The position numbers and the translations under genes are program-made. Below are positions 1 to 9,495 of a stretch of 64,000 bases of DNA, one piece after another. This stretch comes from Crossiella equi (lineage in GTDB: Bacteria > Actinomycetota > Actinomycetes > Mycobacteriales > Pseudonocardiaceae). The stretch spans positions 9,347,786 through 9,411,785 of the forward strand of contig NZ_JAGIOO010000001.1 of NCBI RefSeq assembly GCF_017876755.1, read 5' to 3'. Within the stretch, counting starts at the first letter, position 1; each line of letters begins with the position of its first letter. The notes under the pieces are model-generated. The model had not been told where the DNA came from and did not search any database. It saw only the letters and a program-made list of their open reading frames with translations.

Positions 1-867
<867 letters not shown>

Positions 868-903
868 TCCGCACACCCGTCAGCATCCAGGAAGGAGACG
901 CAC

Positions 904-2028
904 ATGCTCGGCACGACCAGAACCCGAAGACGGAGCAGGTTGCCCGCGGCGGTGGCCGCGGTGGCCGCCCTGCTGGCCGGTCTGCTGGCCGGCGCGAGTC
1001 CCACCGAGGCGCGGGCGGCCGGGCCGGAACCCCAGGTGGCCGGCCCCGGCACCGACAGGTCCACCGCGAACCTGCCGTCGAACTTCCGGTGGTCCTCCAG
1101 CGGGGTGCTGGCGGGTCCGAAGCCGGACGCCCAGCACGCCGGGGCGCTGGCGGTGAAGGACTTCTCCGTGGTGCGGCACAACAACCAGTGGCTGGTCTAC
1201 GCGACCACGGCCAGTCCGTCGGGCTGGGGACTGGTGCAGTACGCGTTCAACGACTGGTCCCAGGCCGCCACCGCGCGGCACACCTACCTGGACACCTCCT
1301 CGGCGATCGGGCGCGGGTACCGGGCCGCGCCGCAGCTGTTCCACTTCGCGCCGAAGAACCTGTGGTACCTGGTCTACCAGACCGCCCCGCCCACCTACTC
1401 GACCAGCACCAACCCCGCCGACCCCCGGTCCTGGTCGGCGCCGCGCACCTTCATCGCCCAGGAACCGCCGATCGTCCAGCAGAACAAGGGCAACGGCCAG
1501 TGGATCGACTTCTGGGTCATCTGCGACTCGGCGAACTGCTACCTGTTCTTCAGCGACAACAACGGCCACGTCTACCGGGCCCAGACCTCGCTGGCGAACT
1601 TCCCCAACGGCTTCGGCAACACCCAGATCGTGCTGTCGGACGCCAAGTTCTCGTTGTTCGAGGCGACCAACGTGTACAAGGTCGCCGGCCGGGAGCAGTA
1701 CCTGTTGATCCAGGAGGCGATCGGCTCCACCGGGCGGCGCTACCTCCGGTCCTACACCGCGCCCAGCCTCATCGGCCGGTGGACCCCGTTGGCGGCGACG
1801 GAGAACCAGCCCTTCGCCGGGCGGAACAACGTCAGCTTCCCCGGCGGCGCCTGGACCCAGGACATCAGCCACGGCGAGCTGGTGCGGGCCGGCAACGACC
1901 AGACGCTGACCATCAACCCGTGCCGCCTGCAGTACGTGTACCAAGGAATGGATCCCAGAGCAGGTGGTGAGTACATCCGGCTGCCCTGGCGGATGGGTCT
2001 GCTCACCCAGACCAACTCCACCTGCTGA
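904..2028 (+). CDS. GH62 alpha-L-arabinofuranosidase, secreted
   Basis: Removes arabinose side groups from arabinoxylan. The ATG follows an AGGAAGGAG ribosome site. Residues 1-40 form an arginine-rich signal peptide with an alanine/leucine core ending near ARA-AG. The rest is one GH62 five-blade catalytic domain (about residues 57-374) starting at the FRWSSSG motif. The putative catalytic acids are seen: Asp in KDFSVV (D86), Asp in WIDFW (D202) and Glu in LFEATNVYKV (E253). No binding module is present, unlike its paralogue at 9496-11016, which has CBM13 in front of the same domain. Confidence 0.93.
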   Translation: MLGTTRTRRRSRLPAAVAAVAALLAGLLAGASPTEARAAGPEPQVAGPGTDRSTANLPSNFRWSSSGVLAGPKPDAQHAGALAVKDFSVVRHNNQWLVYATTASPSGWGLVQYAFNDWSQAATARHTYLDTSSAIGRGYRAAPQLFHFAPKNLWYLVYQTAPPTYSTSTNPADPRSWSAPRTFIAQEPPIVQQNKGNGQWIDFWVICDSANCYLFFSDNNGHVYRAQTSLANFPNGFGNTQIVLSDAKFSLFEATNVYKVAGREQYLLIQEAIGSTGRRYLRSYTAPSLIGRWTPLAATENQPFAGRNNVSFPGGAWTQDISHGELVRAGNDQTLTINPCRLQYVYQGMDPRAGGEYIRLPWRMGLLTQTNSTC

Positions 2029-2035
2029 CCGAGCC

Positions 2036-2070
2036 GGCCGCCGCCCCGCAGGGCGTGCGGGGCGGCGGCC
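2036..2070. terminator. Strong GC hairpin between GH62 and GH95 genes
   Basis: A perfect 15-bp stem (left arm 2036-2050, right arm 2056-2070) with a 5-base loop lies 7 bases after the GH62 stop and just before the ribosome site of the next gene. There is no T-run. It could be a terminator, or an mRNA-stabilising or attenuating hairpin inside the operon. Confidence 0.6.
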
Positions 2071-2086
2071 ACCCAGGAGGATCGAG

Positions 2087-4510
2087 ATGTCGGATGTGAC
2101 GCGGCGGCAAGCGCTCAGGCTCGGCGCGGCGGGGGTGGGAGCCACGCTGGCCTCCGCCGCGTGGAACGCGCAGGCCCGGGCCGGGTCGTCCGCGCCGGCG
2201 GAGGTGCGCGCGGCCGGGGATCTGGCGCTGTGGTACGACAAACCGGCCGGCGCGGACTGGCTGCGCGCGCTGCCGGTGGGCAACGGCCGCCTGGGCGCGA
2301 TGGTGTTCGGCAACACCGAGACCGAGCGGTTGCAGCTCAACGAGGACACGGTGTGGGCAGGTGGCCCGCATGACTACAGCAACCCGCAGGGCGCGGCCGC
2401 GCTGCCGGAGATCCGCAGGCTGGTGTTCCAGGACCAGTGGGGGCGGGCCCAGGACCTGATCAACCGGACCATGCTGGGCAAGCCGGCTGGCCAGCTGGCC
2501 TACCAGCCGGTCGGCGACCTGCGGCTCGCGTTTCCGGGCGGTGGCGGGGTTTCCGGCTACCAGCGGTGGCTGGACCTGACCACCGCCAGCACGGTGGTGA
2601 CCTACCTGGCGAACAACGTGCGGCACCGGCGTGAGGTGATCGCCAGCGCGCCGGATCAGGTGATCGCGGTGCGCCTGACCGCGGCGACCCCCGGCTCGAT
2701 CTCCTTCTCGGCCACCTTCGCCAGTCCGCAGCGGTCCGGCGTGTCCAGCCCGGACAGCACGACGATCGCCTTGGACGGCCGCTCCGGCGACCAGCGGGGC
2801 ATCGCCGGCGCGGTCCGCTTCCTCGCGCTGGCCAAGGCCGTCGTCGAGGGTGGCAGCACGAGCAGTTCCGGAGGCACGCTGCGGGTCTCCGGCGCGACCA
2901 GCGTGACGCTGCTGATCTCCATCGGCACCAGCTACGTCGACTACCGCACCGTCAACGGCGACTACCAGGGCATCGCCCGGCGGCATCTGGTTGCCGCACA
3001 GGGCGTCGGCTACGACACCCTCCGAGCCCGGCACGTCGCCGACTACCAGAAGCTGTTCGCGCGCACCACGATCGACCTCGGCCGGACCGCGGCGGCCGAC
3101 CAGCCGACCGACGTCCGGATCGTGCGGCACAACGCGGTCGCCGATCCGCAGTTCGCCGCGCTGCTCTTCCAGTACGGCCGGTACCTGCTGATCTCCTCCT
3201 CCCGGCCGGGCACCCAGCCCGCCAACCTGCAGGGCATCTGGAACGAGCAGCTGAACCCGCCGTGGGAGTCCAAGTACACCCTCAACGTCAACCTGCCGAT
3301 GAACTACTGGCCCGCGCACCCGACCAACCTGGCCGAGTGCCACCAGCCGGTGTTCGACCTGATCAAGGACCTGACCGTCACCGGAGCCCGCACGGCGCAG
3401 CTCCAGTACGGGGCGCGCGGCTGGGTCACCCACCACAACACCGATGCCTGGCGGGGCGCCTCGGTGGTGGACTTCGCGCTCGCGGGCATGTGGCAGACCG
3501 GTGGCGCGTGGCTGGCCACGATGATCTGGGAGCACTACCGGTTCACCGGCGACCTGGAGTTCCTGCGGGCCAACTACCCCGCGATGAAGGGCGCGGCCCA
3601 GTTCTTCCTGGACACCCTGGTGCCGGAACCGGGATCCGGCTCGCTGGTGACCAATCCGTCGAACTCGCCGGAGCTCCTGCACCACCCGAACGCGAGTGTG
3701 TGCGCCGGCCCCACCATGGACACCCAGATCCTGCGCGACCTGTTCGACGGCTGCCTGCGCGCGGGCGAGCTGCTCGGCGTGGACGCCGGTTTCCGGGGGC
3801 AGGTGCAGGCCGCCAGGGCCCGGCTGGCCCCGATGAAGGTCGGCTCGCGCGGCAACATCCAGGAGTGGCTGCGCGACTGGGTGGAGACCGAGCCGAACCA
3901 CCGGCACGTCTCGCACCTGTACGGCCTGCACCCCAGCAACCAGATCACCAGGCGCGGCACGCCCCAGCTCTTCGCCGCCGCCCGCCGGACCCTGGAACTG
4001 CGTGGTGACGCGGGCACCGGCTGGTCACTGGCCTGGAAGATCAATTTCTGGGCGCGGCTGGAGGACGGCGGCCGGGCGCACCAGCTGATCCGCGACCTGG
4101 TGCGGCCGGAACGGCTGGCGCCCAACATGTTCGACCTGCACCCGCCGTTCCAGATCGACGGCAACTTCGGCGCGACCGCGGGCATCGCGGAGATGTTGCT
4201 GCACAGCCACAACGGCGAGCTGCACCTGCTGCCCGCGCTGCCGGCGGCCTGGCCGGCCGGCAGCGTGCAGGGGCTGCGCGGGCGCGGCGGGCACACCGTC
4301 GGCGCCAGCTGGCGGGGCGGCTGGATCGAACAGCTCTCCGTCACCCCCGACCGGGACGGCGCCGTCCGGGTCCGCAACCGGATGTTCACCGGCGGCTTCG
4401 AGCTCCGCGACCAGACCAGCGGCGTCCAGGTCCAGCCCCGGCGGCCCGAGCCGGACCTGGCCGAGTTCACCGCTCAGGCAGGCCACACCTACCGCGCGAC
4501 CGCGCGGTAA
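2087..4510 (+). CDS. GH95 family glycosidase (alpha-L-fucosidase / alpha-L-galactosidase type), exported
   Basis: Predicted inverting enzyme that removes terminal fucose or L-galactose from hemicellulose side chains. The start is ATG 2087 after AGGAGG, giving 807 aa; the frame is open further upstream, but that part has no ribosome site. The leader VTRRQALRLGAAGVGA is a near twin-arginine (Tat) signal (RR followed by Q). The GH95 N-terminal signature is clear: ALPVGNGRLGAMVFG and LNEDTVWAGGP near residues 60-95. The (alpha/alpha)6 core carries PANLQGIWNE, NVNLPMNYWP and the late FQIDGNFGATAGIAEM motif. Length is normal for the family. Substrate (fucose or L-galactose) cannot be told from sequence alone. 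Confidence 0.9.
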   Translation: MSDVTRRQALRLGAAGVGATLASAAWNAQARAGSSAPAEVRAAGDLALWYDKPAGADWLRALPVGNGRLGAMVFGNTETERLQLNEDTVWAGGPHDYSNPQGAAALPEIRRLVFQDQWGRAQDLINRTMLGKPAGQLAYQPVGDLRLAFPGGGGVSGYQRWLDLTTASTVVTYLANNVRHRREVIASAPDQVIAVRLTAATPGSISFSATFASPQRSGVSSPDSTTIALDGRSGDQRGIAGAVRFLALAKAVVEGGSTSSSGGTLRVSGATSVTLLISIGTSYVDYRTVNGDYQGIARRHLVAAQGVGYDTLRARHVADYQKLFARTTIDLGRTAAADQPTDVRIVRHNAVADPQFAALLFQYGRYLLISSSRPGTQPANLQGIWNEQLNPPWESKYTLNVNLPMNYWPAHPTNLAECHQPVFDLIKDLTVTGARTAQLQYGARGWVTHHNTDAWRGASVVDFALAGMWQTGGAWLATMIWEHYRFTGDLEFLRANYPAMKGAAQFFLDTLVPEPGSGSLVTNPSNSPELLHHPNASVCAGPTMDTQILRDLFDGCLRAGELLGVDAGFRGQVQAARARLAPMKVGSRGNIQEWLRDWVETEPNHRHVSHLYGLHPSNQITRRGTPQLFAAARRTLELRGDAGTGWSLAWKINFWARLEDGGRAHQLIRDLVRPERLAPNMFDLHPPFQIDGNFGATAGIAEMLLHSHNGELHLLPALPAAWPAGSVQGLRGRGGHTVGASWRGGWIEQLSVTPDRDGAVRVRNRMFTGGFELRDQTSGVQVQPRRPEPDLAEFTAQAGHTYRATAR

Positions 4511-4531
4511 CGCCAAGCAGAGGAGACAACG

Positions 4532-5458
4532 ATGTCCGACTCAGCAACCGCACGGCCCCGCCGCCTACCGGGCAGGCGGTGGTGGGCCCTGCTGGCCGCC
4601 GCCGCACTGGCCTTCACCGGAGCCGCGGCCACCGCAGGCACCGGGGTGGCCGAGGCCGAGGGCCAGGCGGCCCCCGCGGCCTGCGGCAGGCCGCCGACCC
4701 TGCAGAACGGGACGCACACCATCCAGAGCGGCGGCAAGAACCGCAGCTTCATCCTGAGCGTCCCCGGCAACTACGACCCGAACCGCCGCTACCGGCTGGT
4801 CTTCGGGTTCCACTGGCGGGGCGGCACCGCCCAGCAGGTCGCCGGGGGCGGCAGCGACGGGGACGTCTACGCCCACTACGGGCTGCGGCGGCTGTCCGAC
4901 AACAGCGCGATCTTCGTGGCGCCGCAGGGCCTCGGTGGCGGCTGGGGCAACGCCGGCGGCGAGGACGTGACCTTCGTGGACAACATGATCAAGCGGATCG
5001 AGGACGGCCTCTGCGTCGACCCCGGACAGCGCTTCGCCCTGGGCTTCAGCTGGGGCGGCGCGATGAGCTACTCCCTGGCCTGCTCCCGGCCCAACGTCTT
5101 CCGCGCGGTCGCGGCCATCGCCGCGCCAGGGCAGATCAGCGGGTGCGCCGGGGGCAACCAGCCCTTCGCCTACATGGGCATCCACGGCATCTCCGACAAC
5201 ATCGGCGCGGGCCGGGGACTGCGGGACCGGTTCGTCCGCAACAACGGCTGCACCGCGCAGAACCCGCCTGAGCCCGCGCGGGGCAGCCGCACCCACATCA
5301 CCACCACCTACTCGGGTTGCCGGGCCGGGTTCCCGGTGGTGTGGGCCGCTTTCGACGGCGGGCACCAGCAGGGGCCCGTCGACGGGTGCGCCGGGTGTGA
5401 GAGCGGCGCGAGGAGCTGGGTGAAGAACGAGGTGTGGCGGTTCTTCACCTCGCGCTGA
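4532..5458 (+). CDS. Secreted CE1/LpqC-like esterase (feruloyl or acetylxylan esterase type)
   Basis: Alpha/beta hydrolase of the polyhydroxybutyrate depolymerase/feruloyl esterase group. A leader with a hydrophobic alanine-rich segment (about residues 14-45) indicates secretion. The nucleophile Ser lies in GFSWGGAM, with candidate Asp in HGISDNIG and His in FDGGHQQG near the end. An oxyanion-type HWRGG loop follows FGFHW. There are several cysteines (CGRPPT, LCVDPG, SGCAGG, GCAGC), as expected for a disulfide-stabilised exoenzyme. It sits 21 bp after the GH95 gene inside a xylan-degrading operon, so removing ferulate or acetate from xylan is the likely job. A polyester or PHB substrate is less likely but possible. 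Confidence 0.85.
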   Translation: MSDSATARPRRLPGRRWWALLAAAALAFTGAAATAGTGVAEAEGQAAPAACGRPPTLQNGTHTIQSGGKNRSFILSVPGNYDPNRRYRLVFGFHWRGGTAQQVAGGGSDGDVYAHYGLRRLSDNSAIFVAPQGLGGGWGNAGGEDVTFVDNMIKRIEDGLCVDPGQRFALGFSWGGAMSYSLACSRPNVFRAVAAIAAPGQISGCAGGNQPFAYMGIHGISDNIGAGRGLRDRFVRNNGCTAQNPPEPARGSRTHITTTYSGCRAGFPVVWAAFDGGHQQGPVDGCAGCESGARSWVKNEVWRFFTSR

Positions 5459-5487
5459 CGGTGCACACCCGCACGCGGCCGCCTTTC

Positions 5488-5525
5488 GGCCAGTGCCCGG
5501 GCGAGGTCACGCCCGGGCACTGGCC
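5488..5525 (+). terminator. Perfect 16-bp hairpin after the esterase gene
   Basis: The arms 5488-5503 and 5510-5525 pair perfectly around a 6-base loop, 30 bases after the esterase stop. This is probably the end of the upstream transcript, or a partial terminator, since the GH5 gene on the same strand starts about 80 bp later. Confidence 0.75.
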
Positions 5526-5605
5526 GGCGCAGGTGCGCCTCGACTGGTCCGACTGCGCGGGTGACCACCTCTGGCCATCCCATCGACGAAGATCGTGAGG
5601 GTTCC

Positions 5606-7330
5606 ATGTTGCGATTGCTCAGAAACAGCTCGACCCGCCACCGGATCGGCGCACTGGTGGCCGGGGTCACGACCCTGGCCGCGAGCCTCACCCTGGTGAC
5701 GGCGGAGGAGGCCACCGCCGGAGAACGGGCACCGGCCAACGCGATGGCCCACGTCGCGGCGATGCAGCCCGGCTGGAACCTGGGCAACACCCTGGACTCC
5801 ACCGGAGACGACGAGACTTCCTGGGGCAACCCGCGGATCACCCAGGCGTTGCTGCGCAACGTGAAGGCCCAGGGCTTCCGGAGCATCCGCATCCCGGTGA
5901 CCTGGACCCAGCACACCGGGCCCGCGCCGGACCACACGATCAAGCCGGCCTACCTGGCGCGGGTCAAGGAGGTCATCGGCTGGGCGCTGGCCGAGGGCCT
6001 CTACGTCATGGCCAACCTGCACCACGACTCCTGGCAGTGGATCTCGAACATGCCGGCGAACCGCGCGGGCGTGCTCGACCGCTACAACAAGCTGTGGGTC
6101 CAGCTGGCCGCGGCGTTCAAGGGCTTCTCACCGACCAGGCTGACCCTGGAGAGCGTCAACGAGCCGCAGTTCACCGGCAGCTCGGGGGCCGCCCAGAACG
6201 CCGAGCTGCTGCACGAGCTCAACGCCTCCTTCCGGGACATCCTGCGCCGCTCCGGTGGCAACAACGCCAGCAGGCTGCTCGTGCTGCCGACCCTGCACAC
6301 CTCCGCCGAGCAGGCGCGGCTGGACGAGCTGGCGACCTCGATCCGCGGGTTCAACGACCCCAACCTGATCGCCACCGTGCACTACTACGGTTACTGGCCG
6401 TTCAGCGTGAACGTCGCGGGTGGCACGCACTTCGACGCCACCGCGCGCAAGGACCTCACCGACGCCTTCGACCGCGTGCACAACACCTTCATCGCCCGCG
6501 GCGTCCCGGTGATCCTGGGCGAGTACGGTCTGCTCGGTTTCGACCGGCACACCGGCACCATCCAGCAGGGCGAGAAGCTGAAGTTCTTCGAGTACCTGGG
6601 TCACTACGCGCGCCAGCGCAAGATCACCACGATGCTGTGGGACAACGGCCAGCACCTGGGCCGCAACTCCTTCCAGTGGAGCGATCCCGAGCTGTGGGCG
6701 CACATCAGGTCGAGCTGGCTGACCCGCTCCGCCACCGCCTCCACCGACCAGGTGTTCAGCGCCCGGTCCAGTGCCGTCGCCGCCAAGACGATCACGTTGA
6801 ACCTCAACGGAACCTCGTTCCGGGGGCTGCGCCACGGCAACACCGAACTGGTGCGCGGCGCCGACTACACCGTCTCGGGGGACCAGCTCACCCTGACCGC
6901 CTCGGCGATCGCCAGGTTGAGCGGATCGCGGCCCTACGGCGTCAACGCGGTGCTCTCGGCCCGCTTCGCCACTGGACTGCCGTGGCGGATCAACCTCATC
7001 ACCCACGACCAGCCGATCCTGGCCGGCGCCAACGGCACGACGGCCGCCTTCGCCATCCCGACCACCTTCCGCGGTGACCTGCTGGCCACCATGGAGGCCA
7101 AGTACGCCGACGGCACCAACGCGGGCCCGCACGACTGGACCCCGTTCAAGGAGTACGACCGCGCGTTCGCGCCCAACTACGCCGGCAACGCCACCAACCT
7201 GACCCCGGACTTCTTCGCCGCCGTCAGGGACAACGCCAGGGTGACGCTCACCTTCCACTACTGGAGCGGCGTCAAGCTGACCTACCACGTCACCAAGTCC
7301 GGCAGCTCGGTCACCGGTACGACGGCCTGA
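5606..7330 (+). CDS. GH5 endo-glucanase-type enzyme with C-terminal X2 (CBM_X2) domain
   Basis: Secreted retaining beta-glycanase, most likely a cellulase, xyloglucanase or related enzyme. ATG 5606 follows GTGAGG and gives 574 aa; an in-frame GTG at 5561 would only add a charged leader ahead of the signal peptide. The GH5 domain (about residues 45-370) shows GWNLGNTLDS, IRIPVTW, NLHHDSW, the acid/base Glu in ESVNEPQ and the nucleophile Glu in ILGEYGLL. The X2-type immunoglobulin-like module follows (FSARSS to about residue 560) and is the kind that spaces catalytic and binding parts. It is 20 bp upstream of the CE2 gene. Confidence 0.9.
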   Translation: MLRLLRNSSTRHRIGALVAGVTTLAASLTLVTAEEATAGERAPANAMAHVAAMQPGWNLGNTLDSTGDDETSWGNPRITQALLRNVKAQGFRSIRIPVTWTQHTGPAPDHTIKPAYLARVKEVIGWALAEGLYVMANLHHDSWQWISNMPANRAGVLDRYNKLWVQLAAAFKGFSPTRLTLESVNEPQFTGSSGAAQNAELLHELNASFRDILRRSGGNNASRLLVLPTLHTSAEQARLDELATSIRGFNDPNLIATVHYYGYWPFSVNVAGGTHFDATARKDLTDAFDRVHNTFIARGVPVILGEYGLLGFDRHTGTIQQGEKLKFFEYLGHYARQRKITTMLWDNGQHLGRNSFQWSDPELWAHIRSSWLTRSATASTDQVFSARSSAVAAKTITLNLNGTSFRGLRHGNTELVRGADYTVSGDQLTLTASAIARLSGSRPYGVNAVLSARFATGLPWRINLITHDQPILAGANGTTAAFAIPTTFRGDLLATMEAKYADGTNAGPHDWTPFKEYDRAFAPNYAGNATNLTPDFFAAVRDNARVTLTFHYWSGVKLTYHVTKSGSSVTGTTA

Positions 7331-7350
7331 CAACCCTGGAGGAAACCACC

Positions 7351-8439
7351 ATGCACCGATCCCGAACAGCGGCAGCGGCGGTCCTCACCTCCGTGCTGGC
7401 CACCACCCTGAGCAGCGTCCCGGTGGCCGAGGCCGCGCCTCTGGACCAGGCGCACACCGCGGGCCGGGTGACCAGGTCCGTCCAGTACACCTGGCCCGGC
7501 GTCTACTTCGAAGGCAACTTCCGCGGCACCGGAGTCGGGATCGTGCTCAACGACGCGGTGAACGACTACGAGGTGCAGATCGACGGCAGGACCGTGGCCA
7601 CCCTGGTGACGCCGGGCCGGACCACGCACTGGGTGCGCGACCTGGCCAACGGCACGCACCGCGTCCGGCTGGTGAAGCGGACCGAGAGCACCTGGGCCGC
7701 GGGGGAGTTCGGCGGTTTCCTGGCCGCGCCGGGCGGCGCGGTGCTGAGCAAGCCGCCCGCGCGCGCCAGGCAGATCGAGTTCATCGGCGATTCGATGACC
7801 GCGGGCTACGGCAACATGTCCACCTCGCGCGACTGCTCGGCCACCGGAGGGGTCAGCCGCAACACCAACACCGACCAGAGCTTCGGCGCGCTCACCGCCC
7901 GCGCGCTCAACGCCGACTACCAGGTCAACGCCCAGTCCGGCCTGGGCATGGTGCGCAACTACAACGGCGGTTCCCCGGAGATCACCTACCGCACCTTCTA
8001 CGACCGCGCGTTGCAGTACGAGCCCGGCGAGGTGTGGCGGAACCCCTCCTGGCGGCCACAGCTGGTCGTGGTCGGCCTGGGCGCCAACGACTTCTCCACC
8101 GCGATCAACCCCGGCGAGCAGTGGACCGCGGAGCGCCTCGTCGCGGCGTACAAGTCCGCCTACCACGGATTCCTGGACAAGCTGAGGGCCCGCTACGGCC
8201 CCGGCACGACGATCGTGGTCAGCGCGACCGCGGTGTCCAGCACCACGACCTTCGCCGATGCCACCAGGCAGGTCGTGCAGGAGCGCAACCGCAGGGGCGA
8301 CAGCCGCGTCCGCCACTGGTTCTACGATGATCCGGCGCTGGACCGCCTCGGCTGCGACTGGCACTTCTCCCAGCGTGACCACCGGCTGATCTCCGGCCTG
8401 CTCACCGACTACCTGGCCAAGCTGCCCCTGGGCTGGTGA
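7351..8439 (+). CDS. CE2 family acetyl esterase, SGNH type, secreted
   Basis: Removes acetyl groups from xylan or mannan, preferring the free C6 position in known CE2 enzymes. The ATG follows CTGGAGG. A short signal peptide (residues 1-28, ending AEA-AP) leads into the CE2 N-terminal jelly-roll (about 30-140) and then the SGNH hydrolase domain. Visible SGNH blocks are FIGDSMTAGYG (nucleophile Ser), GLGANDFS, and DWHFSQRDH near the end, which supplies the Asp/His part. Length of 362 aa is typical. It is the last gene of this operon: a hairpin follows 40 bp downstream. Confidence 0.92.
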   Translation: MHRSRTAAAAVLTSVLATTLSSVPVAEAAPLDQAHTAGRVTRSVQYTWPGVYFEGNFRGTGVGIVLNDAVNDYEVQIDGRTVATLVTPGRTTHWVRDLANGTHRVRLVKRTESTWAAGEFGGFLAAPGGAVLSKPPARARQIEFIGDSMTAGYGNMSTSRDCSATGGVSRNTNTDQSFGALTARALNADYQVNAQSGLGMVRNYNGGSPEITYRTFYDRALQYEPGEVWRNPSWRPQLVVVGLGANDFSTAINPGEQWTAERLVAAYKSAYHGFLDKLRARYGPGTTIVVSATAVSSTTTFADATRQVVQERNRRGDSRVRHWFYDDPALDRLGCDWHFSQRDHRLISGLLTDYLAKLPLGW

Positions 8440-8478
8440 GGCGGGACCAGTTCGGCCGGGCGGATTCAGCCGGGTTGT

Positions 8479-8526
8479 CCAGGGAGAACACCGCGCGGTC
8501 TTCGACTCCGTGCGGTGTTCTCCTGG
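8479..8526 (+). terminator. Hairpin ending the first hydrolase operon
   Basis: CCAGG-GAGAACACCGC on the left pairs with GCGGTGTTCTCCTGG on the right (about 15 bp with one bulged base), 40 bases after the CE2 stop. No gene follows on this strand for about 1 kb, so termination here makes sense. Confidence 0.8.
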
Positions 8527-8707
8527 ACCGCTACGAACAGCACGCCCCGCGGCTGGCCACCGGCAACGAGTACGCCCCCGGCTGGGGCCTGATCGCCACC
8601 GCGGTGCTGGTCGCCCGCACCCCAGGCCCGCCGCTGCCGGAGCTGTGCGCAGCGGAGACCGGGGCAGCACGCGATCGAGAAAATCTGTGCTGGCGGCACT
8701 AGATCGC

Positions 8708-8959
8708 TGAGGTTGTCCCCAAAGACCGGACACCGGATTTCATGCCACGAGGGTGAGACCTTGACGAGAGCCGACGCGGACTTCGTGCGGGGTGTGGTAG
8801 TCGAGTGTCGAACTGCCGCAACGGCCGGTCCGACGAACGGGCCAACGCGACTGCGTCCCTACGGAACTGCTCGGGGTACTTCGACTTGCCTGACACGGTG
8901 AACATCCTTCCCAGACCGCTGTCTGGGATCAGGGTGTCCGGCTCAAGGAGACAACCTCA
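8708..8959 (-). mobile_element. 252-bp IS3-family remnant with both terminal inverted repeats
   Basis: The ends 8708-8733 and 8934-8959 are 26-base inverted repeats: both read TGAGGTTGTC inward, then differ at 5-6 positions, then share CCGGACAC. Inside, on the minus strand from 8905, a peptide starts SGKSKYPEQFRRDAVALARS, which is the N-terminus of an IS3 OrfA transposase (helix-turn-helix). It runs out after about 30 residues. OrfB is absent, so this is an internally deleted, non-autonomous copy (MITE-like). No clear target duplication is seen. Confidence 0.8.
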
Positions 8960-9259
8960 CAAGTACCGGCAGCCGGTGGACCCGCGCACGTTCGGCGTCG
9001 CCCGATGAGCACGTTCTCACTTTTCGGGCAGTAGACACCGTCGGCTCATTCCTGTTTCGATCGTCCAAGCCGGACTGTCCATTCCGGAAGCCAAATAGAA
9101 CGACTACTTCTTCGCGTCCGGTAGCTTCGGGCGGGATTCACCACCGATGTGGCCACCCGTGCAGTCGAACGGCATTCGACTGCACCGCAGCTCATCCTGC
9201 ACGTGCATACCGTTGACCCTTGAATGTCCAGGACTGATCTGGCAGCCTTGTGACGGAAA
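8960..9259. other. Non-coding stretch between IS remnant and LacI-type operator
   Basis: About 300 bases with no credible gene; the short open frames here lack ribosome sites and family signatures. GC is visibly lower than in the flanking genes (for example ACTTTTCGGGCAGTAG and CCAAATAGAACGACTAC), as expected for the upstream region of the 9496 gene. Confidence 0.5.
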
Positions 9260-9273
9260 TGTTAACGCTAACA
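9260..9273. promoter_or_regulatory. LacI-family operator upstream of the CBM13-GH62 gene
   Basis: TGTTAACGCTAACA is a 14-bp near-palindrome with the central CG that LacI/GalR regulators of sugar genes recognise; only one base pair breaks symmetry. It lies 222 bp upstream of the GTG at 9496. The sequence differs from the two operators near the LacI gene at 25879-26919, so a different LacI protein may act here. Confidence 0.7.
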
Positions 9274-9495
9274 ATCAAGGTGGTGTCCGGACTCCGCATT
9301 TACCTCGACAAAAAGCCGTCACGAGATCCAGCGGCGACGCCTACTGTGTGGCGGACGCGTCGAATTGATCACCGCTCGTGTGAATTCGTGTTGTGCGCTG
9401 ACCGCTTGCGGACCGAGCCGGGTGCATGCGGATCGGTCCTTCCTGTCGCGCATATCGGGCCCTGTGTGCGGCCCTGACCTCGAAGGAGAATCACT

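Noticed and set aside
880-2349. Long minus-strand open frame opposite GH62/GH95
   Set aside because: High-GC shadow frame; the plus-strand genes have family motifs, signal peptides and ribosome sites, and this one has none.
8436-8702. Small plus-strand gene after CE2
   Set aside because: It overlaps the terminator hairpin, has no ribosome site of its own and no family match.
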